Positions 17,745-26,360 of a DNA stretch of 64,000 nucleotides are shown one piece after another (within the stretch, counting starts at the first letter, position 1; every line of letters begins with the position of its first letter). Source of the DNA: FEN-1219 sp035644475 (GTDB lineage: Bacteria > Pseudomonadota > Gammaproteobacteria > Steroidobacterales > Rariloculaceae); the NCBI GenBank assembly GCA_035644475.1, contig DASQOL010000057.1, forward strand, positions 1 through 64,000, read 5' to 3'. The notes below the pieces were generated by a model, which saw only the letters and a list, made by a program, of their open reading frames with translations, was not told the origin of the DNA and did not search any database. The position numbers and the translations under genes are program-made.

Positions 17745-18998
17745 ATGTTTTCGTGTTTCTTGCGTGTGGCGGCGCTGCTCGCCGTTTCGCTGCCGTTCGC
17801 CGTCTCTGCGGCCGATTCCGCCCCGTTGTTCGCGCAGGCGTCCGCGGCGTTCGCTCGCGGCGACTACGCGAGCGCGCTCGAGTTGTTCGAGGCGGCGCGC
17901 GCGGGCGGCGCCGATGGACCCGCGGTTCCGTACAACATCGGGGTCTGCGAATTCAAGCTCGGCCGGTACGCCGATGCAGAGCGGGAGTTCGCGTCGCTCG
18001 CCGCCCGCTTTCCGAGCATGGCCGGCATTGCCACTTACAACCGCGGCCTCGCACTGCTCGAGCTCGATCGCAGGGACGATGCGCGCACCGCGTTCTCGAC
18101 GGCGCGTACGAGCGGCGACGACAAGATCTCCGCTCTCGCGGCCGCGCGGCTCGCCGAGCTCGGCGAGGCGCCGTCGATCGCGCCTGCGGGTGCGTCGTGG
18201 ACCGGGCTCTTCGACGGGTCGATCGGCCACGACGACAACGTCGCTCTCGTCGACGAAGTCACGCTGCCCGCCGGCCGCTCCGGCGACAGCTCGTTCATGG
18301 AAGTTCTCGCGTTCGCGACGCGTTCCGCCGGGGCGGCCGTGCCGCTGCGCGTCGACTTGAGTGCATACGCGGTGCGTTATCCCGACGCAGGCGAGTTCGA
18401 TCAAACGTCGCTCGCCGTCGGCGCGGCGTTCGAGCGGCGCAGCGGCCCCTGGCGGCTCGAGATCGGCCCGCACTACGACCGCAGCACGCTCGGCGGCGCC
18501 GACTTCGAAGCCGAGCTCGGCTTCGGCGCCCGCGCGCAGCGCTCGGTGGGCGAGCGCGCGCGGCTTTCGGTCGCGCTCGCGTTCGACGACGTGAGCGGGC
18601 TCGACTCGCAGTTCGACTTCCTCGAAGGCACGCAGTGGCGGCTCGGCGTGTCGTGGTTGCCGCGTGCCGGAGGGTTTCGCGCGTCATACGACATCGAGCG
18701 TAATGATCGCGCGACGGCCGGTGCGAGCCCCGACAGGCAACGCGCGGCCGTCGGCTATCGCTGGCGCCTTCGCGGCGACTGGCGGCTCGACGGCGTCGTG
18801 AGCTACCGCGTGAGCAGCTACGACTTCGCCGCGGGAAGCCGCGAGCGGCTCGAGGAATTGCGCGTAGGCGCGAGCCGCGAGCTCGCGCGCGGTTGGCGGT
18901 TTGCCGCCGACTACCGCCGGTCCGACAACGATGCGGACATCCCTGCGTACTCGTACACGGGCAACCGCGTCGCCGCGACGATCGGCAAGACGTTCTAG
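17745..18998 (+). CDS. Outer-membrane TPR/beta-barrel protein
   Basis: A 417-residue exported protein. Signal peptide (about 1-22, ending AVSA|AD). TPR-like repeats (about 25-135; FARGDYASALELFEAARA, GRYADAEREFASLA, NRGLALLELDRRDDARTAF) are followed by about 270 residues of alternating beta-strands rich in aromatic and Gly residues, ending in ...AATIGKTF, a C-terminal Phe typical of outer-membrane barrels recognised by BamA. The layout resembles surface lipoprotein assembly modifiers (Slam-type: TPR plus barrel) but I do not see enough to name it. It is last in the ECF sigma operon. Confidence 0.75.
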   Translation: MFSCFLRVAALLAVSLPFAVSAADSAPLFAQASAAFARGDYASALELFEAARAGGADGPAVPYNIGVCEFKLGRYADAEREFASLAARFPSMAGIATYNRGLALLELDRRDDARTAFSTARTSGDDKISALAAARLAELGEAPSIAPAGASWTGLFDGSIGHDDNVALVDEVTLPAGRSGDSSFMEVLAFATRSAGAAVPLRVDLSAYAVRYPDAGEFDQTSLAVGAAFERRSGPWRLEIGPHYDRSTLGGADFEAELGFGARAQRSVGERARLSVALAFDDVSGLDSQFDFLEGTQWRLGVSWLPRAGGFRASYDIERNDRATAGASPDRQRAAVGYRWRLRGDWRLDGVVSYRVSSYDFAAGSRERLEELRVGASRELARGWRFAADYRRSDNDADIPAYSYTGNRVAATIGKTF

Positions 18999-19007
18999 CG
19001 TCGCGGA

Positions 19008-19085
19008 TTGGTGTCCGCGGATTGGTGTCAGACACCGCCGGTGTCTGACACCGCTGGTGCCAGGCACCAGCGTGGCACCAACGTC
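19008..19085. repeat. GTGTCAGACAC-type palindromic repeats
   Basis: Between the convergent barrel and esterase genes is a run of overlapping palindromes: GGTGTCAGACACC, then GGTGTCTGACACC, then GGTGCCAGGCACC, then GTGGCACC. Diverged copies occur at 14684-14731 and 48180-48217. The compact palindromes and repeated intergenic placement are REP-like. They could form hairpins that end transcription from both sides. Confidence 0.75.
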
Positions 19086-19088
19086 AGC

Positions 19089-20639
19089 TCACTTCGGCGC
19101 GGCGCACTCGAAGTTGGCGGCGTCGTTCGTGTCGCCCTTGCCCTTGTAGCGCGCGACTTGCGGATGTGGACAGAGTGGCCGCGTCGTCACGACCTTACCG
19201 TCGCGCACGCTGCGCGCGGTGACGCTTGCGGGCGCCTGGCCTTTCTCCACCCAGCCCGAGATCACGCTCATCCAGTCGGCCTGGTCCGGGCCGTTGCCGC
19301 CGCGGCAGTGGCCCATTCCCGGCACCATGTAGAGGCGCGAGTACTCGCTCGTGTACGCGACGCCGTCGCCGCCGTGCGCCTTCGCCGCGAAGTCGATCAT
19401 CTCCTGATAGAAGTCGACGGTGCGCTGCGGCATCACGCCGGGATCGCTCCAGCCGTGATAGATCACGATCTTGCCGCCGTGCGACTTGAAGTCGCGCAGA
19501 TCCGGGTCGACGGCGTTCAACACGCCGTAGAGCTTCGCGTCGACGAGCGCGACGTCCTTGTCGAAGTCGAACGTCTTCCAGTCCCACTGCGGGTTGCGGA
19601 ACCCCATACCGCCGATCACCGCGTTGTCGATCGCGAACGGCTCCTTGCCGTTCATGATCATCGCCCAGCCCGGGTTGCCGGGTTGCGGGATCTCACCGCC
19701 GGGCTCGAGGCCCGGATAGATCTGCACGCCGGTGCGCGGATTCTTCGCGCCCGCGTAGATCATCTCGACGGCCTGCACCTGCGCGGGCGAGAGGCACGAC
19801 TGCGTCTGGCTGCCGTTGCACGCGAGGGTTTTCGGCTGGAAGTGGCAGGTGCGCGGATCCGTGAGCACCCCGTCTTTGACTCCGTCCGCGGCGTCGCACT
19901 GCTCGACGACCGCTTTGTTGACGAGCGTCAGGTCGTCGCGCGACAGCACGGCGCCCGGCGTCTTCAGCGTGGCGTGCGCCGTCCAGAGCTGGCCCATGTG
20001 CAGGCGCGTAAACGTGTTCACCGGCGCGCCCGAGATGATGCCGTTGTAGTCGTCCGGGAAGCGCTGCGCTTCCATGAGCCCTTGCCGTCCGCCGGTGGAG
20101 CAGCCGTTGAAGTACGAAAAGGTCGGAGCTTTGCCGTAGAACGAGTCCATCACGGACTTCGCCTTCACGGTCATCTCGTGAATCGCGCGATAGCCGTAGT
20201 CGATGACGCGCTGCCGGTCGTCGAGCCACTTGCTGTCGGTGGACTCGTGACCCGTGTCGGTCGATGCCGACGCGTAGCCCGCGTTGACGGCCTCGGCGAG
20301 CGCCGGGTAGCTGATGATGCCGGCGAGGCCGCCGCCGCCGACCGCTTGGAACTTGCCGTTCCACGCCGCGGTCTCGGGCAGCCAGACCTCGAATTTGATC
20401 GCCGGGGAGACCACGCCCGCGACGCGGCAGATCGCCGGAATCTTGAGCGGCTGCGGCGCCCGCGCGCCCGGCGCGCCCGAGCCCTGCGGCGTGAAGCTGC
20501 TGATGCTCTCGGCGAGCGTGATCTTGGTATCCGGCAGGCTGAGCTTCGCGAGATCCGCGCAGCCCGCGGCGGAAGCGTTGCCGGCGGCCGCGAGCGTGCC
20601 GGCGACCGCGACGGCGAGCGAAATCGTGGTTCGTTTCAT
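19089..20639 (-). CDS. Tannase/feruloyl esterase family alpha/beta hydrolase
   Basis: A 516-residue secreted ester hydrolase. Signal peptide MKRTTISLAVAVAGTLAAAG ends near NASA|AG. Family landmarks: nucleophile Ser in NGCSTGGRQGL, catalytic Asp in YHGWSDPGV, catalytic His in VPGMGHCRGG, and the paired Cys residues flanking Ser and His (C in GCS and HC) that join the triad in this family. A Ca-binding insertion is suggested by DAADGVKDGVLTDPRTC. It hydrolyses esters of aromatic acids such as ferulate or gallate, or related aryl esters; the exact substrate cannot be read. Its ATG at 20639 is preceded by a purine-rich site (GGGGGAAGA). Confidence 0.93.
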   Translation of the reverse strand: MKRTTISLAVAVAGTLAAAGNASAAGCADLAKLSLPDTKITLAESISSFTPQGSGAPGARAPQPLKIPAICRVAGVVSPAIKFEVWLPETAAWNGKFQAVGGGGLAGIISYPALAEAVNAGYASASTDTGHESTDSKWLDDRQRVIDYGYRAIHEMTVKAKSVMDSFYGKAPTFSYFNGCSTGGRQGLMEAQRFPDDYNGIISGAPVNTFTRLHMGQLWTAHATLKTPGAVLSRDDLTLVNKAVVEQCDAADGVKDGVLTDPRTCHFQPKTLACNGSQTQSCLSPAQVQAVEMIYAGAKNPRTGVQIYPGLEPGGEIPQPGNPGWAMIMNGKEPFAIDNAVIGGMGFRNPQWDWKTFDFDKDVALVDAKLYGVLNAVDPDLRDFKSHGGKIVIYHGWSDPGVMPQRTVDFYQEMIDFAAKAHGGDGVAYTSEYSRLYMVPGMGHCRGGNGPDQADWMSVISGWVEKGQAPASVTARSVRDGKVVTTRPLCPHPQVARYKGKGDTNDAANFECAAPK

Positions 20640-20797
20640 GTTCTTCCCCCCAAGGTCGAGATCTGCATCTTAGGCCGAGAGCTCGAGTCGGCCAATGGCT
20701 TCCCAACCGAGCCCCATTTGCGCCATCGTAGCCCGCGACCTCGGCTTTCGAACGCTTGGGCGGACGGCGCCCCGAGGTTTCTTCAGGGAGAGAACCG

Positions 20798-21412
20798 ATG
20801 ATTCGGCTGCATTCGACCAAGGCTTCGATCAACGGCTACAAGGTCCGCCTGCTGCTCGCGCTGCTCGATCTGCCGTACGAGCTCGTGGAGCTCGACATGT
20901 ATGCGGGCGAGCACAAGCGGGAGCCGTTCCTCACGCTGAACCCGTTCGGCCAGATGCCGGCGCTCGCCGACGGCGACTACACGATCGCGGACTCGCACGC
21001 GTGCCTCGTATACGTCGCGCGCAAGTACGACGCCGCCAACCGGTGGTTGCCCGTCGACGCCGAGGGCGAGGCGAAGGTGGCGGAGTGGCTCTCGAAATCG
21101 GCCAACGAGGTGCACCAGGGCCCGTGGATGAAGCGCGCGAAGATCCGCCGCCCCGACGCGATCAAGCTTTCCGACGCCGAGATCGACGCGCGCTGCGACC
21201 ACATCTTGAAGCTCATGGAGGCGCATTTCGCGCAGCGCGACTGGCTCGCGCTCGGCAGGCCCACGATCGCCGACGTCTCGTGCTTCGGCCCGATCTCGAT
21301 GCTCAAGGTCTCCGGCTACGACACCGACCGCTGGCCGGACGTCACGCGCTGGCTCGACCGCATCCGGGCGTTGCCGCTCGCCCACGACATCGACGGCAAG
21401 CCCTTCGCGTAG
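20798..21412 (+). CDS. Glutathione S-transferase family protein
   Basis: A 204-residue cytosolic protein. The N-terminal thioredoxin-like domain (about 1-78) has the start IRLHSTKASINGYKVRLLL with Ser/Asn as candidate active residues, the cis-Pro in FGQMPALADGDYTIADSHA, and the ADSHA glutathione-contacting motif. The all-helical C-terminal domain has the GRPTIADVSCFGPISML capping helix motif. The start ATG at 20798 has AGGGAGAGAA upstream. Substrate unknown; conjugation or reductive dehalogenation are family possibilities. It diverges from the tannase-like gene and converges with the Omp85 gene. Confidence 0.92.
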   Translation: MIRLHSTKASINGYKVRLLLALLDLPYELVELDMYAGEHKREPFLTLNPFGQMPALADGDYTIADSHACLVYVARKYDAANRWLPVDAEGEAKVAEWLSKSANEVHQGPWMKRAKIRRPDAIKLSDAEIDARCDHILKLMEAHFAQRDWLALGRPTIADVSCFGPISMLKVSGYDTDRWPDVTRWLDRIRALPLAHDIDGKPFA

Positions 21413-21431
21413 CGGCAAGCGCGGTCGGACC

Positions 21432-23132
21432 CTAGAAGGACCCTTTGGTCTCGATGACGAGCTGCACCTTGTCGATCGACGGGTCGCCGTTCAGCGGGAA
21501 CGCGAGGTCGACGTGCACGATCGAGCGGCCGCTCGCGCGCGGCGAGCTCAAGCGCAGCCCGATGCCGACGTCGTAGAGCGTGCCGAGAGGGTCCGCCGCG
21601 CGCGGGTCTTTACCCCAAACGCGGCCCGCGTCGAAGAACGCGGCGTAGCCCACGCGGAACAGGCGCCACGGGTACAAGTCCGTGTAGAACCGTTCCTCGA
21701 CGTTCAAGATCGCGCGTCCCTCGCCGGCCTGATAGCGCAGCGGATAGCCGCGCAGCCCGTTGTCGCCGCCGAGTAGTACTTGATTCTCGGGGTCGAGCTC
21801 GTTGCTGGTGAGCGCTTCGAAGCTCACGGAGAAAAGATGCTTCTCGAGATTGCGCTGGTAGTAGCGCGCGCCGGCGTAGACGACCGTGTTCTTCAGGCCG
21901 TCGTCCTCGTCGCGTGTCCAGCCGCCGCTGTTGAAGAGCAGCAAACGGCCCGGTCCGCCCGGCTCCCAGCCCATCTGCGCGCTCGCGCGCAGCAGCGTGG
22001 CGTCACGATCCGAGCCGAAGCTCTGCTTCGCCAGTCCCAAGCTCAGCAGCAGGTTCAGGCCGAGCGAGACGTCCTCGGTGCGGCCCATGTCGTTGAGCTC
22101 GCTCATCTCGCGATAGTCGTCCTCGACCACTTGCAGGCCCACCCACGGGTACACGAGCTCGCGGTCGCCCGGCAGCAGCAAGGGCTGTGGCTTGTCGGGC
22201 GTCGGCTGAAATCGATCCTCCTCGTGCGTCACGCCGAACAGCCAGCGGCGCGCGCGGCGATTCACGAGGCCTTGCGACAGGCCGCCCTGAATCGTGAGCG
22301 AGCGCCGGTCGTGCCGGAACTCGTCGACGACCTCGCCCAAGTCGTACATCGACTCCACGCGCTCGCTGTCGTTGACGCCGCCGCCGATCGACCAGCGCGT
22401 GTCGAAGGCGAAGAACGGCCGCTCCGCGTTGAGCGAGCGTCGATGACCGTCGCTCGCGTTCGAGATCATCGTGTTGAGGCGTACGCGGCTGCCGAACACG
22501 TTGCCGTCGTTGTAGCTGAGCAGCGTCTCGTCACGGTCGACGTCGCTCGAGTACTTCACCGTGAGTCCCTTGCCCGTGCCGAACAGGTTCGCGTCCGAAA
22601 GTCCGATGGCGAACTCGTTCTCGCCGCCGCTGCGCGAGAACTTGAGATCGGGCGCGAGCGTCCAGGAATCGCGGACGCGCACCTCGACCTCGACGCTGTT
22701 GGTCGCGGGGTCGTACGCGCGAGGCGCGAGCGCCGCGTCGGCGAGAAACCCGCGGGCGCGAAGCGCGCGCGCCGATTCGTCGAGCAGCCGGCCGTCGAAC
22801 GTGTCGCCCACGTCGAACAACAGCATGTCGTCGATCACGCTCTCGTGCGTGCGGATGTGCACGCGATTCGCCCAGCGATAGAGCCGCTTGTTCTCGTCCG
22901 GCTTGCTCGGGTCGAAGACGTTGTCGACGATGATGGTGATCGCGCGGATCGTGGCGCCGCGGCGCTCGAGCTCTGCGCGTGCCGGCGGCGCCGGGTCGTC
23001 GGCCGCCGGCGGGGGCTCGCCGTCGTCGCGCGTCGGCACGGCCGGCTCGTCCTCGGCGAACGCCGGCGACGCCAGGAGCATCCAAGCTCCGAGCAAAGCG
23101 CGGCCGAGCCCCCCGGCGACCCTCGTTCTCAT
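21432..23132 (-). CDS. Omp85/BamA family outer-membrane protein with POTRA-like N-terminus
   Basis: A 566-residue outer-membrane barrel. Signal peptide from the ATG at 23132 (MRTRVAGGLGRALLGAWMLL, ending SPAFA|ED), an acidic/Pro-rich linker, a POTRA-like domain (about 55-150; IRAITIIVDNVFDPS, then SVEVEVRVRDSWTL), and a C-terminal 16-strand-type barrel. The Omp85 hallmark loop appears as LGGDNGLRGYPLRYQ (the VRGY/LRGY motif). It ends in KGSF with C-terminal Phe. One POTRA rather than five suggests a TamA/FhaC/patatin-associated type role in assembly or secretion rather than the essential BamA. A TTG start 11 codons upstream is possible but less likely. Confidence 0.88.
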   Translation of the reverse strand: MRTRVAGGLGRALLGAWMLLASPAFAEDEPAVPTRDDGEPPPAADDPAPPARAELERRGATIRAITIIVDNVFDPSKPDENKRLYRWANRVHIRTHESVIDDMLLFDVGDTFDGRLLDESARALRARGFLADAALAPRAYDPATNSVEVEVRVRDSWTLAPDLKFSRSGGENEFAIGLSDANLFGTGKGLTVKYSSDVDRDETLLSYNDGNVFGSRVRLNTMISNASDGHRRSLNAERPFFAFDTRWSIGGGVNDSERVESMYDLGEVVDEFRHDRRSLTIQGGLSQGLVNRRARRWLFGVTHEEDRFQPTPDKPQPLLLPGDRELVYPWVGLQVVEDDYREMSELNDMGRTEDVSLGLNLLLSLGLAKQSFGSDRDATLLRASAQMGWEPGGPGRLLLFNSGGWTRDEDDGLKNTVVYAGARYYQRNLEKHLFSVSFEALTSNELDPENQVLLGGDNGLRGYPLRYQAGEGRAILNVEERFYTDLYPWRLFRVGYAAFFDAGRVWGKDPRAADPLGTLYDVGIGLRLSSPRASGRSIVHVDLAFPLNGDPSIDKVQLVIETKGSF

Positions 23133-23174
23133 AGCGACGCAGACTAGTCCCGCCAAGACGTCCAAGTATGTGGC

Positions 23175-23885
23175 CTATCGCCCAATTGGGCTTGCGCGGG
23201 CCACCAGTTGCGTGAGCGCAACCGTCCGGCCGTCGGGGTCGACGATGAGCCCTTTGTTGTAATGCCTAACGGTCATTCCCCGGGCCGCTTCGCGGAGCTC
23301 GCCGGCACGCAACCGAAAGTCGGGGCTGCGCGGCCCCGAGACGTCCGCAGTCGTCTGAAGATGCTGCTCGCAAATCAGATGGCCACCGGGATTCAAGCGC
23401 GCGACCAAGTGGGGCAGCAAGGCGCGGTTGACGTAACGAACCCAAACGATCAAATCGTAGTGGGGCGGCACGGCTCGCTCGGGCCTCTCATCGAAGTCGG
23501 CGCGGTCGAAGTCGGCGGGGCGCCAGTCGACCAGGAGCCCGCGTTCGACGGCGGCACGCCGGCCGCGGTCGAGAGCCACGGCGGAGATGTCTAGCGCGTC
23601 GACCGCGAAGCCCGCGGCCGCGAGGTAGAGCGCGTTGCGGCCCGCGCCGCACGCAACGTCGAGCGCGCGACGGCCAGGGATGGCGGAAGTGCCGCGAATG
23701 CAGGACGCATTTCGCGGCCGACCGCCAGGGATGGCGGAAGTGCCGCGAATGCAGGACGCATTTCGCGGCCGGCCGCGCGGGAGAAACGGCAGCCACGCCG
23801 CGAGCAGCGCGGTTGGGTGCGTGCGGCCTTCGTACGCGCCGCCGCGATAGCGCTCATCCCACTTGTCGCGCTCGGCGTCGCTCAA
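23175..23885 (-). CDS. SAM-dependent methyltransferase carrying an in-frame repeat insertion
   Basis: A 236-residue class I methyltransferase (TehB/UbiE-like). It starts MSDAERDKWDERYR, has motif I as ALDVACGAGRNALYLAAAG, acidic motif II in VDALDISAVALDRG, and YDLIVWVRYVNRALL as motif IV. Immediately before motif I, residues 38-71 are two perfect 17-residue repeats (GRPRNASCIRGTSAIPG) encoded by the 51-bp DNA repeat at 23671-23772. The frame is kept, and the extra loop lies between the N-terminal helix and motif I, so activity may survive. The TTG start at 23885 is 3 bp after the stop of the upstream dehydrogenase gene. Substrate unknown. Confidence 0.85.
   Translation of the reverse strand: MSDAERDKWDERYRGGAYEGRTHPTALLAAWLPFLPRGRPRNASCIRGTSAIPGGRPRNASCIRGTSAIPGRRALDVACGAGRNALYLAAAGFAVDALDISAVALDRGRRAAVERGLLVDWRPADFDRADFDERPERAVPPHYDLIVWVRYVNRALLPHLVARLNPGGHLICEQHLQTTADVSGPRSPDFRLRAGELREAARGMTVRHYNKGLIVDPDGRTVALTQLVARASPIGR
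23671..23772. repeat. Two tandem copies of a 51-bp double-hairpin repeat inside a gene
   Basis: Units 23671-23721 and 23722-23772 are nearly identical. Each holds two potential hairpins: CCGCCA-N4-TGGCGG and GCCGCGAATGC paired with GCA(T)TTCGCGGC. Related units occur at 34800-34850 (one copy, 51 bp, inside the DUF2339 gene) and 50148-50247 (two copies, 50 bp, between genes). The coding copies have a length divisible by three; the intergenic ones do not. Confidence 0.9.
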
Positions 23886-23888
23886 TGA

Positions 23889-25007
23889 TCAGAGACGAAT
23901 GACGATCTTGCCGAAAAACTCGCCCTTGTCCATCGCGTCGAACGCGGCGCGCGCGTCGGCGAATTCGAACACCTTGTCGACCACCGGCTTGATCTTGTGC
24001 TTCGCGATGAATTCGTTCATCGCTTCGAAGTCGGCGCGCGAGCCGACGTAGATGCCGCTGACGGTGGCGTTGAGCCCCATGAGCGCTCCCACCGGCACGC
24101 TGCTCGCGAAGCCCGACAATCCGCCGATCACAGCAACGTGGCCCTCGTAGCCGAGCGCTTCGAGCGCCTTCGGTAGCGTGTCCTGGCCGCCGACCTCGAG
24201 CACCTGGTCCACGCCCTTGCCGCCGGTGAGCGTACGGACTTCCTTCTGCCAGTCGGGGTTGCTGCGGTAGTTCACCGTGCCGAACGCGCCGAGCTTCTTC
24301 GCGTGCTCGAGCTTCTCGTCGCTCGAGCTCGTAATAATCGCCTTTGCGCCGGCGGCAGCCGCTAGTTGCAGGCCGATGACCGACACGCCGCCCGTCCCCT
24401 CGAGCAGCACGAAATCCTTCGAATCGAGGTTGCCGCGCTTGAACAGCGCGTTCCACGCAGTGACGCCGGTACACGGCAACGTGGCGGCCTCTTCGTAGCT
24501 GAGATGCTTCGGGAATGCGACGAGCGCGGCGGCGTCGCTCACCACGACCTCCGAAAGCATGCCGCCGGGATTGCCGCCGCGCGCGGACGCGAGCGCGTCG
24601 GCCGAGGGCGCCCCGTCGATCCAGCGCTCGAAGAAGATGCCGGCGACGCGGTCTCCGACCTTGAAGCGCGTGACGCCGTCGCCCACGGCGATGACCTCGC
24701 CCGCGCCGTCCGATAGCGGCACGCCGCCGGCGGTGCTCGAGCTCGGCCCATAGCGTCCCGCTTGCATGAGCAAATCGCGGCGATTGAGGGAGACCGCGTG
24801 CACGCGCACCGCGACCTGGCCGCGTGCGGGTGCGGGCCGCGGCACTTCGACGAGCGCGAGCTCGAGGCCGTTGGCGCCGCGCGCGAATTGCCACTGGCGG
24901 ATCTTGTCGCCGTCCGCGGCGTGCGCGGCGCCCACGAGCAACACCGCGAGCGCGGCCGCCCCGAGCAAACGTGACGTCGACGGCGGACGGGTGAGAACGA
25001 ATCGCAT
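23889..25007 (-). CDS. Zinc-free MDR/quinone oxidoreductase with a signal peptide
   Basis: A 372-residue medium-chain dehydrogenase/reductase. After the leader the sequence follows the QOR pattern: VRVHAVSLNRRDLLMQAGRYGP, LSDGAGEVIAVGDGVTRFKVGDRV, TLPCTGVTAWNALF, then a Rossmann nucleotide-binding segment GTGGVSVIGLQLAAAAGAKAI. The catalytic-zinc Cys/His set is missing, as in NADPH-quinone reductases. The ATG at 25007 gives MRFVLTRPPSTSRLLGAAAL followed by AVLLVGAAHA|AD, a convincing Sec signal peptide, which is unusual for an NAD(P)H enzyme. The frame runs further upstream only as overlap with the peptidase gene. The methyltransferase gene follows directly. Confidence 0.85.
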   Translation of the reverse strand: MRFVLTRPPSTSRLLGAAALAVLLVGAAHAADGDKIRQWQFARGANGLELALVEVPRPAPARGQVAVRVHAVSLNRRDLLMQAGRYGPSSSTAGGVPLSDGAGEVIAVGDGVTRFKVGDRVAGIFFERWIDGAPSADALASARGGNPGGMLSEVVVSDAAALVAFPKHLSYEEAATLPCTGVTAWNALFKRGNLDSKDFVLLEGTGGVSVIGLQLAAAAGAKAIITSSSDEKLEHAKKLGAFGTVNYRSNPDWQKEVRTLTGGKGVDQVLEVGGQDTLPKALEALGYEGHVAVIGGLSGFASSVPVGALMGLNATVSGIYVGSRADFEAMNEFIAKHKIKPVVDKVFEFADARAAFDAMDKGEFFGKIVIRL

Positions 25008-25030
25008 GGTCCTAGTGCTCCTCGAAGTGC

Positions 25031-25573
25031 TCAGCCGCGGCTCTGTGCGCGGCGCTTGGTCTGCGCCCCGAGCTGCGACCAGTGCCACGGCTCGTAGCTG
25101 AAGCCGTAAACGTTGTTGCGGCCGTAGGGCATGGTGAAACCGAATCGCGCGCCGTGCCCGGTGAGCCACGCGAACGCAGCGGAGCTCTCGAAGTCCTCGC
25201 TGAGTGGGCGCGTGCCCGGAGTCGCGACGTCCACCGCGCGTCCCGTGTGGTGCTCGCTGAAGCCGGGCGCCGCGTTGACCTCGAGAATCCTCGCGATCTC
25301 GACTCCCTTGGAGAGCTTCCTGCGGATCAGGTCGGTCTGGTGGCGCACGCTGCGAAATCCCGACACGAGCAGGATCTCGACGCCGTCGGTGAATGCGGCC
25401 GATTTCATGCGCCGCCAATCGCGCGCCGTGTCGGGCGCGAGTTGCTGCATCCGGCCGACGATGTTCGCTTCGACGTCCTCGAGCTCGTGCGCTTCCGGGT
25501 GGGCGGGGCGGCGCGGGTTTCTGCCGTAGTCGATGGGGATGCCGAGGTCGGCGAACAGCTCCGAGTTGATCAT
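25031..25573 (-). CDS. D-alanyl-D-alanine carboxypeptidase, VanY/M15 family
   Basis: A 180-residue zinc peptidase. M15B landmarks: SGFRSVRHQ, the SxHxxGxAxD zinc-binding motif as SEHHTGRAVDV, and the C-terminal FSYEPWHW with the catalytic Glu and the third zinc ligand His. The residues needed for zinc binding and catalysis are all present. I see no N-terminal signal or TM, so it may be cytoplasmic and act on recycled peptidoglycan peptides, or have a non-classical location. It is 23 bp upstream of the dehydrogenase gene on the same strand. Confidence 0.85.
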   Translation of the reverse strand: MINSELFADLGIPIDYGRNPRRPAHPEAHELEDVEANIVGRMQQLAPDTARDWRRMKSAAFTDGVEILLVSGFRSVRHQTDLIRRKLSKGVEIARILEVNAAPGFSEHHTGRAVDVATPGTRPLSEDFESSAAFAWLTGHGARFGFTMPYGRNNVYGFSYEPWHWSQLGAQTKRRAQSRG

Positions 25574-25750
25574 GAGGCCTCGCCCTTGTCGCTCTTCGTG
25601 TTCTCGCGCTCGTTCGCGAGCTGTTGAGTGTACTACCGATCCCGCTGCCGGGTCGTGGCTCGCTTGGCCGCGTTTGGCGTTGCGTGGCTATGGCCGCAGC
25701 CGTTGCGCGCGTCGTGCGGCGAAAGTGAGACACACCGCTATGATGGGAAG

Positions 25751-26317
25751 ATGGGGGGACACGACCCGCGTAGCGACACGGAGCTCGTCGCGGCGTGCAA
25801 TCTCGGGGACGCTGACGAGGCGACGCGGGCGTTCGAGGCGTTGTATCGGCGGCATCGGGAGTTCGTGCTGCGCGTCGCGCGGCGCTTTACCCGCGACCGC
25901 GAGCTTGCGCTCGACGTGTTGCAGGAGACGTTTGCGTATCTGCTGCGCAAGTTCCCGCCCGTGGGCGAGGGGCTCGTGCTCACGGCGCGCCTGCAGACGC
26001 TTCTCTATCCCGTCGCGAAGAATTGCGCGATCACGGCGCTGCGCAAGGCCCGCCGGTTTCCCGCCGATCCCGACATCACGGCCGACGATCTGCCGGCGCC
26101 CTCGAGCCTCGACACGGCGGAGCCTATCGATGCGGCGCTCGCGGCGCTGCCGCCGGAGCGGCGCGAGGTCTTGACGCTGCGCTTCGTCGACGACCTCTCG
26201 CTCGCCGAGATCGCGGCCGCGCTCGAGGTGCCGCTCGGCACCGTGAAGTCGCGTTTGCACCTCGCGATCAAACAGCTGCGCGACGATCCGAAAATCAAAG
26301 ACTTGTTTCCGCCGTGA
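25751..26317 (+). CDS. ECF-type RNA polymerase sigma factor
   Basis: A 188-residue sigma-70 protein. Region 2 (about 25-95) has YRRHREFVLRVARRFTRDRE followed by LALDVLQETF. Region 4 (about 135-180) has LTLRFVDDLSLAEIAAALEV followed by PLGTVKSRLHLAIKQLR. The ATG at 25751 is chosen because homology begins just after it and GGGAAG precedes it; upstream codons in the same frame encode unlikely sequence. Downstream genes on the same strand encode a dockerin-like, a cohesin-like and a VIT/VWA protein, which makes them its probable regulon. Confidence 0.92.
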   Translation: MGGHDPRSDTELVAACNLGDADEATRAFEALYRRHREFVLRVARRFTRDRELALDVLQETFAYLLRKFPPVGEGLVLTARLQTLLYPVAKNCAITALRKARRFPADPDITADDLPAPSSLDTAEPIDAALAALPPERREVLTLRFVDDLSLAEIAAALEVPLGTVKSRLHLAIKQLRDDPKIKDLFPP

Positions 26318-26360
26318 ACCTTTCGGACCTCTGCCGCGCTATATGCCGTAGGAGCAGCGA

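Noticed and set aside
19008..20801. 597-codon plus-strand frame opposite the tannase-like gene
   Set aside because: It is a shadow of a conserved gene and starts in a repeat; no domain or signal sequence is visible.
23671..23772. Possible CRISPR repeat
   Set aside because: The two units are directly adjacent with no spacers and each holds two hairpins, so this is a tandem palindromic element.
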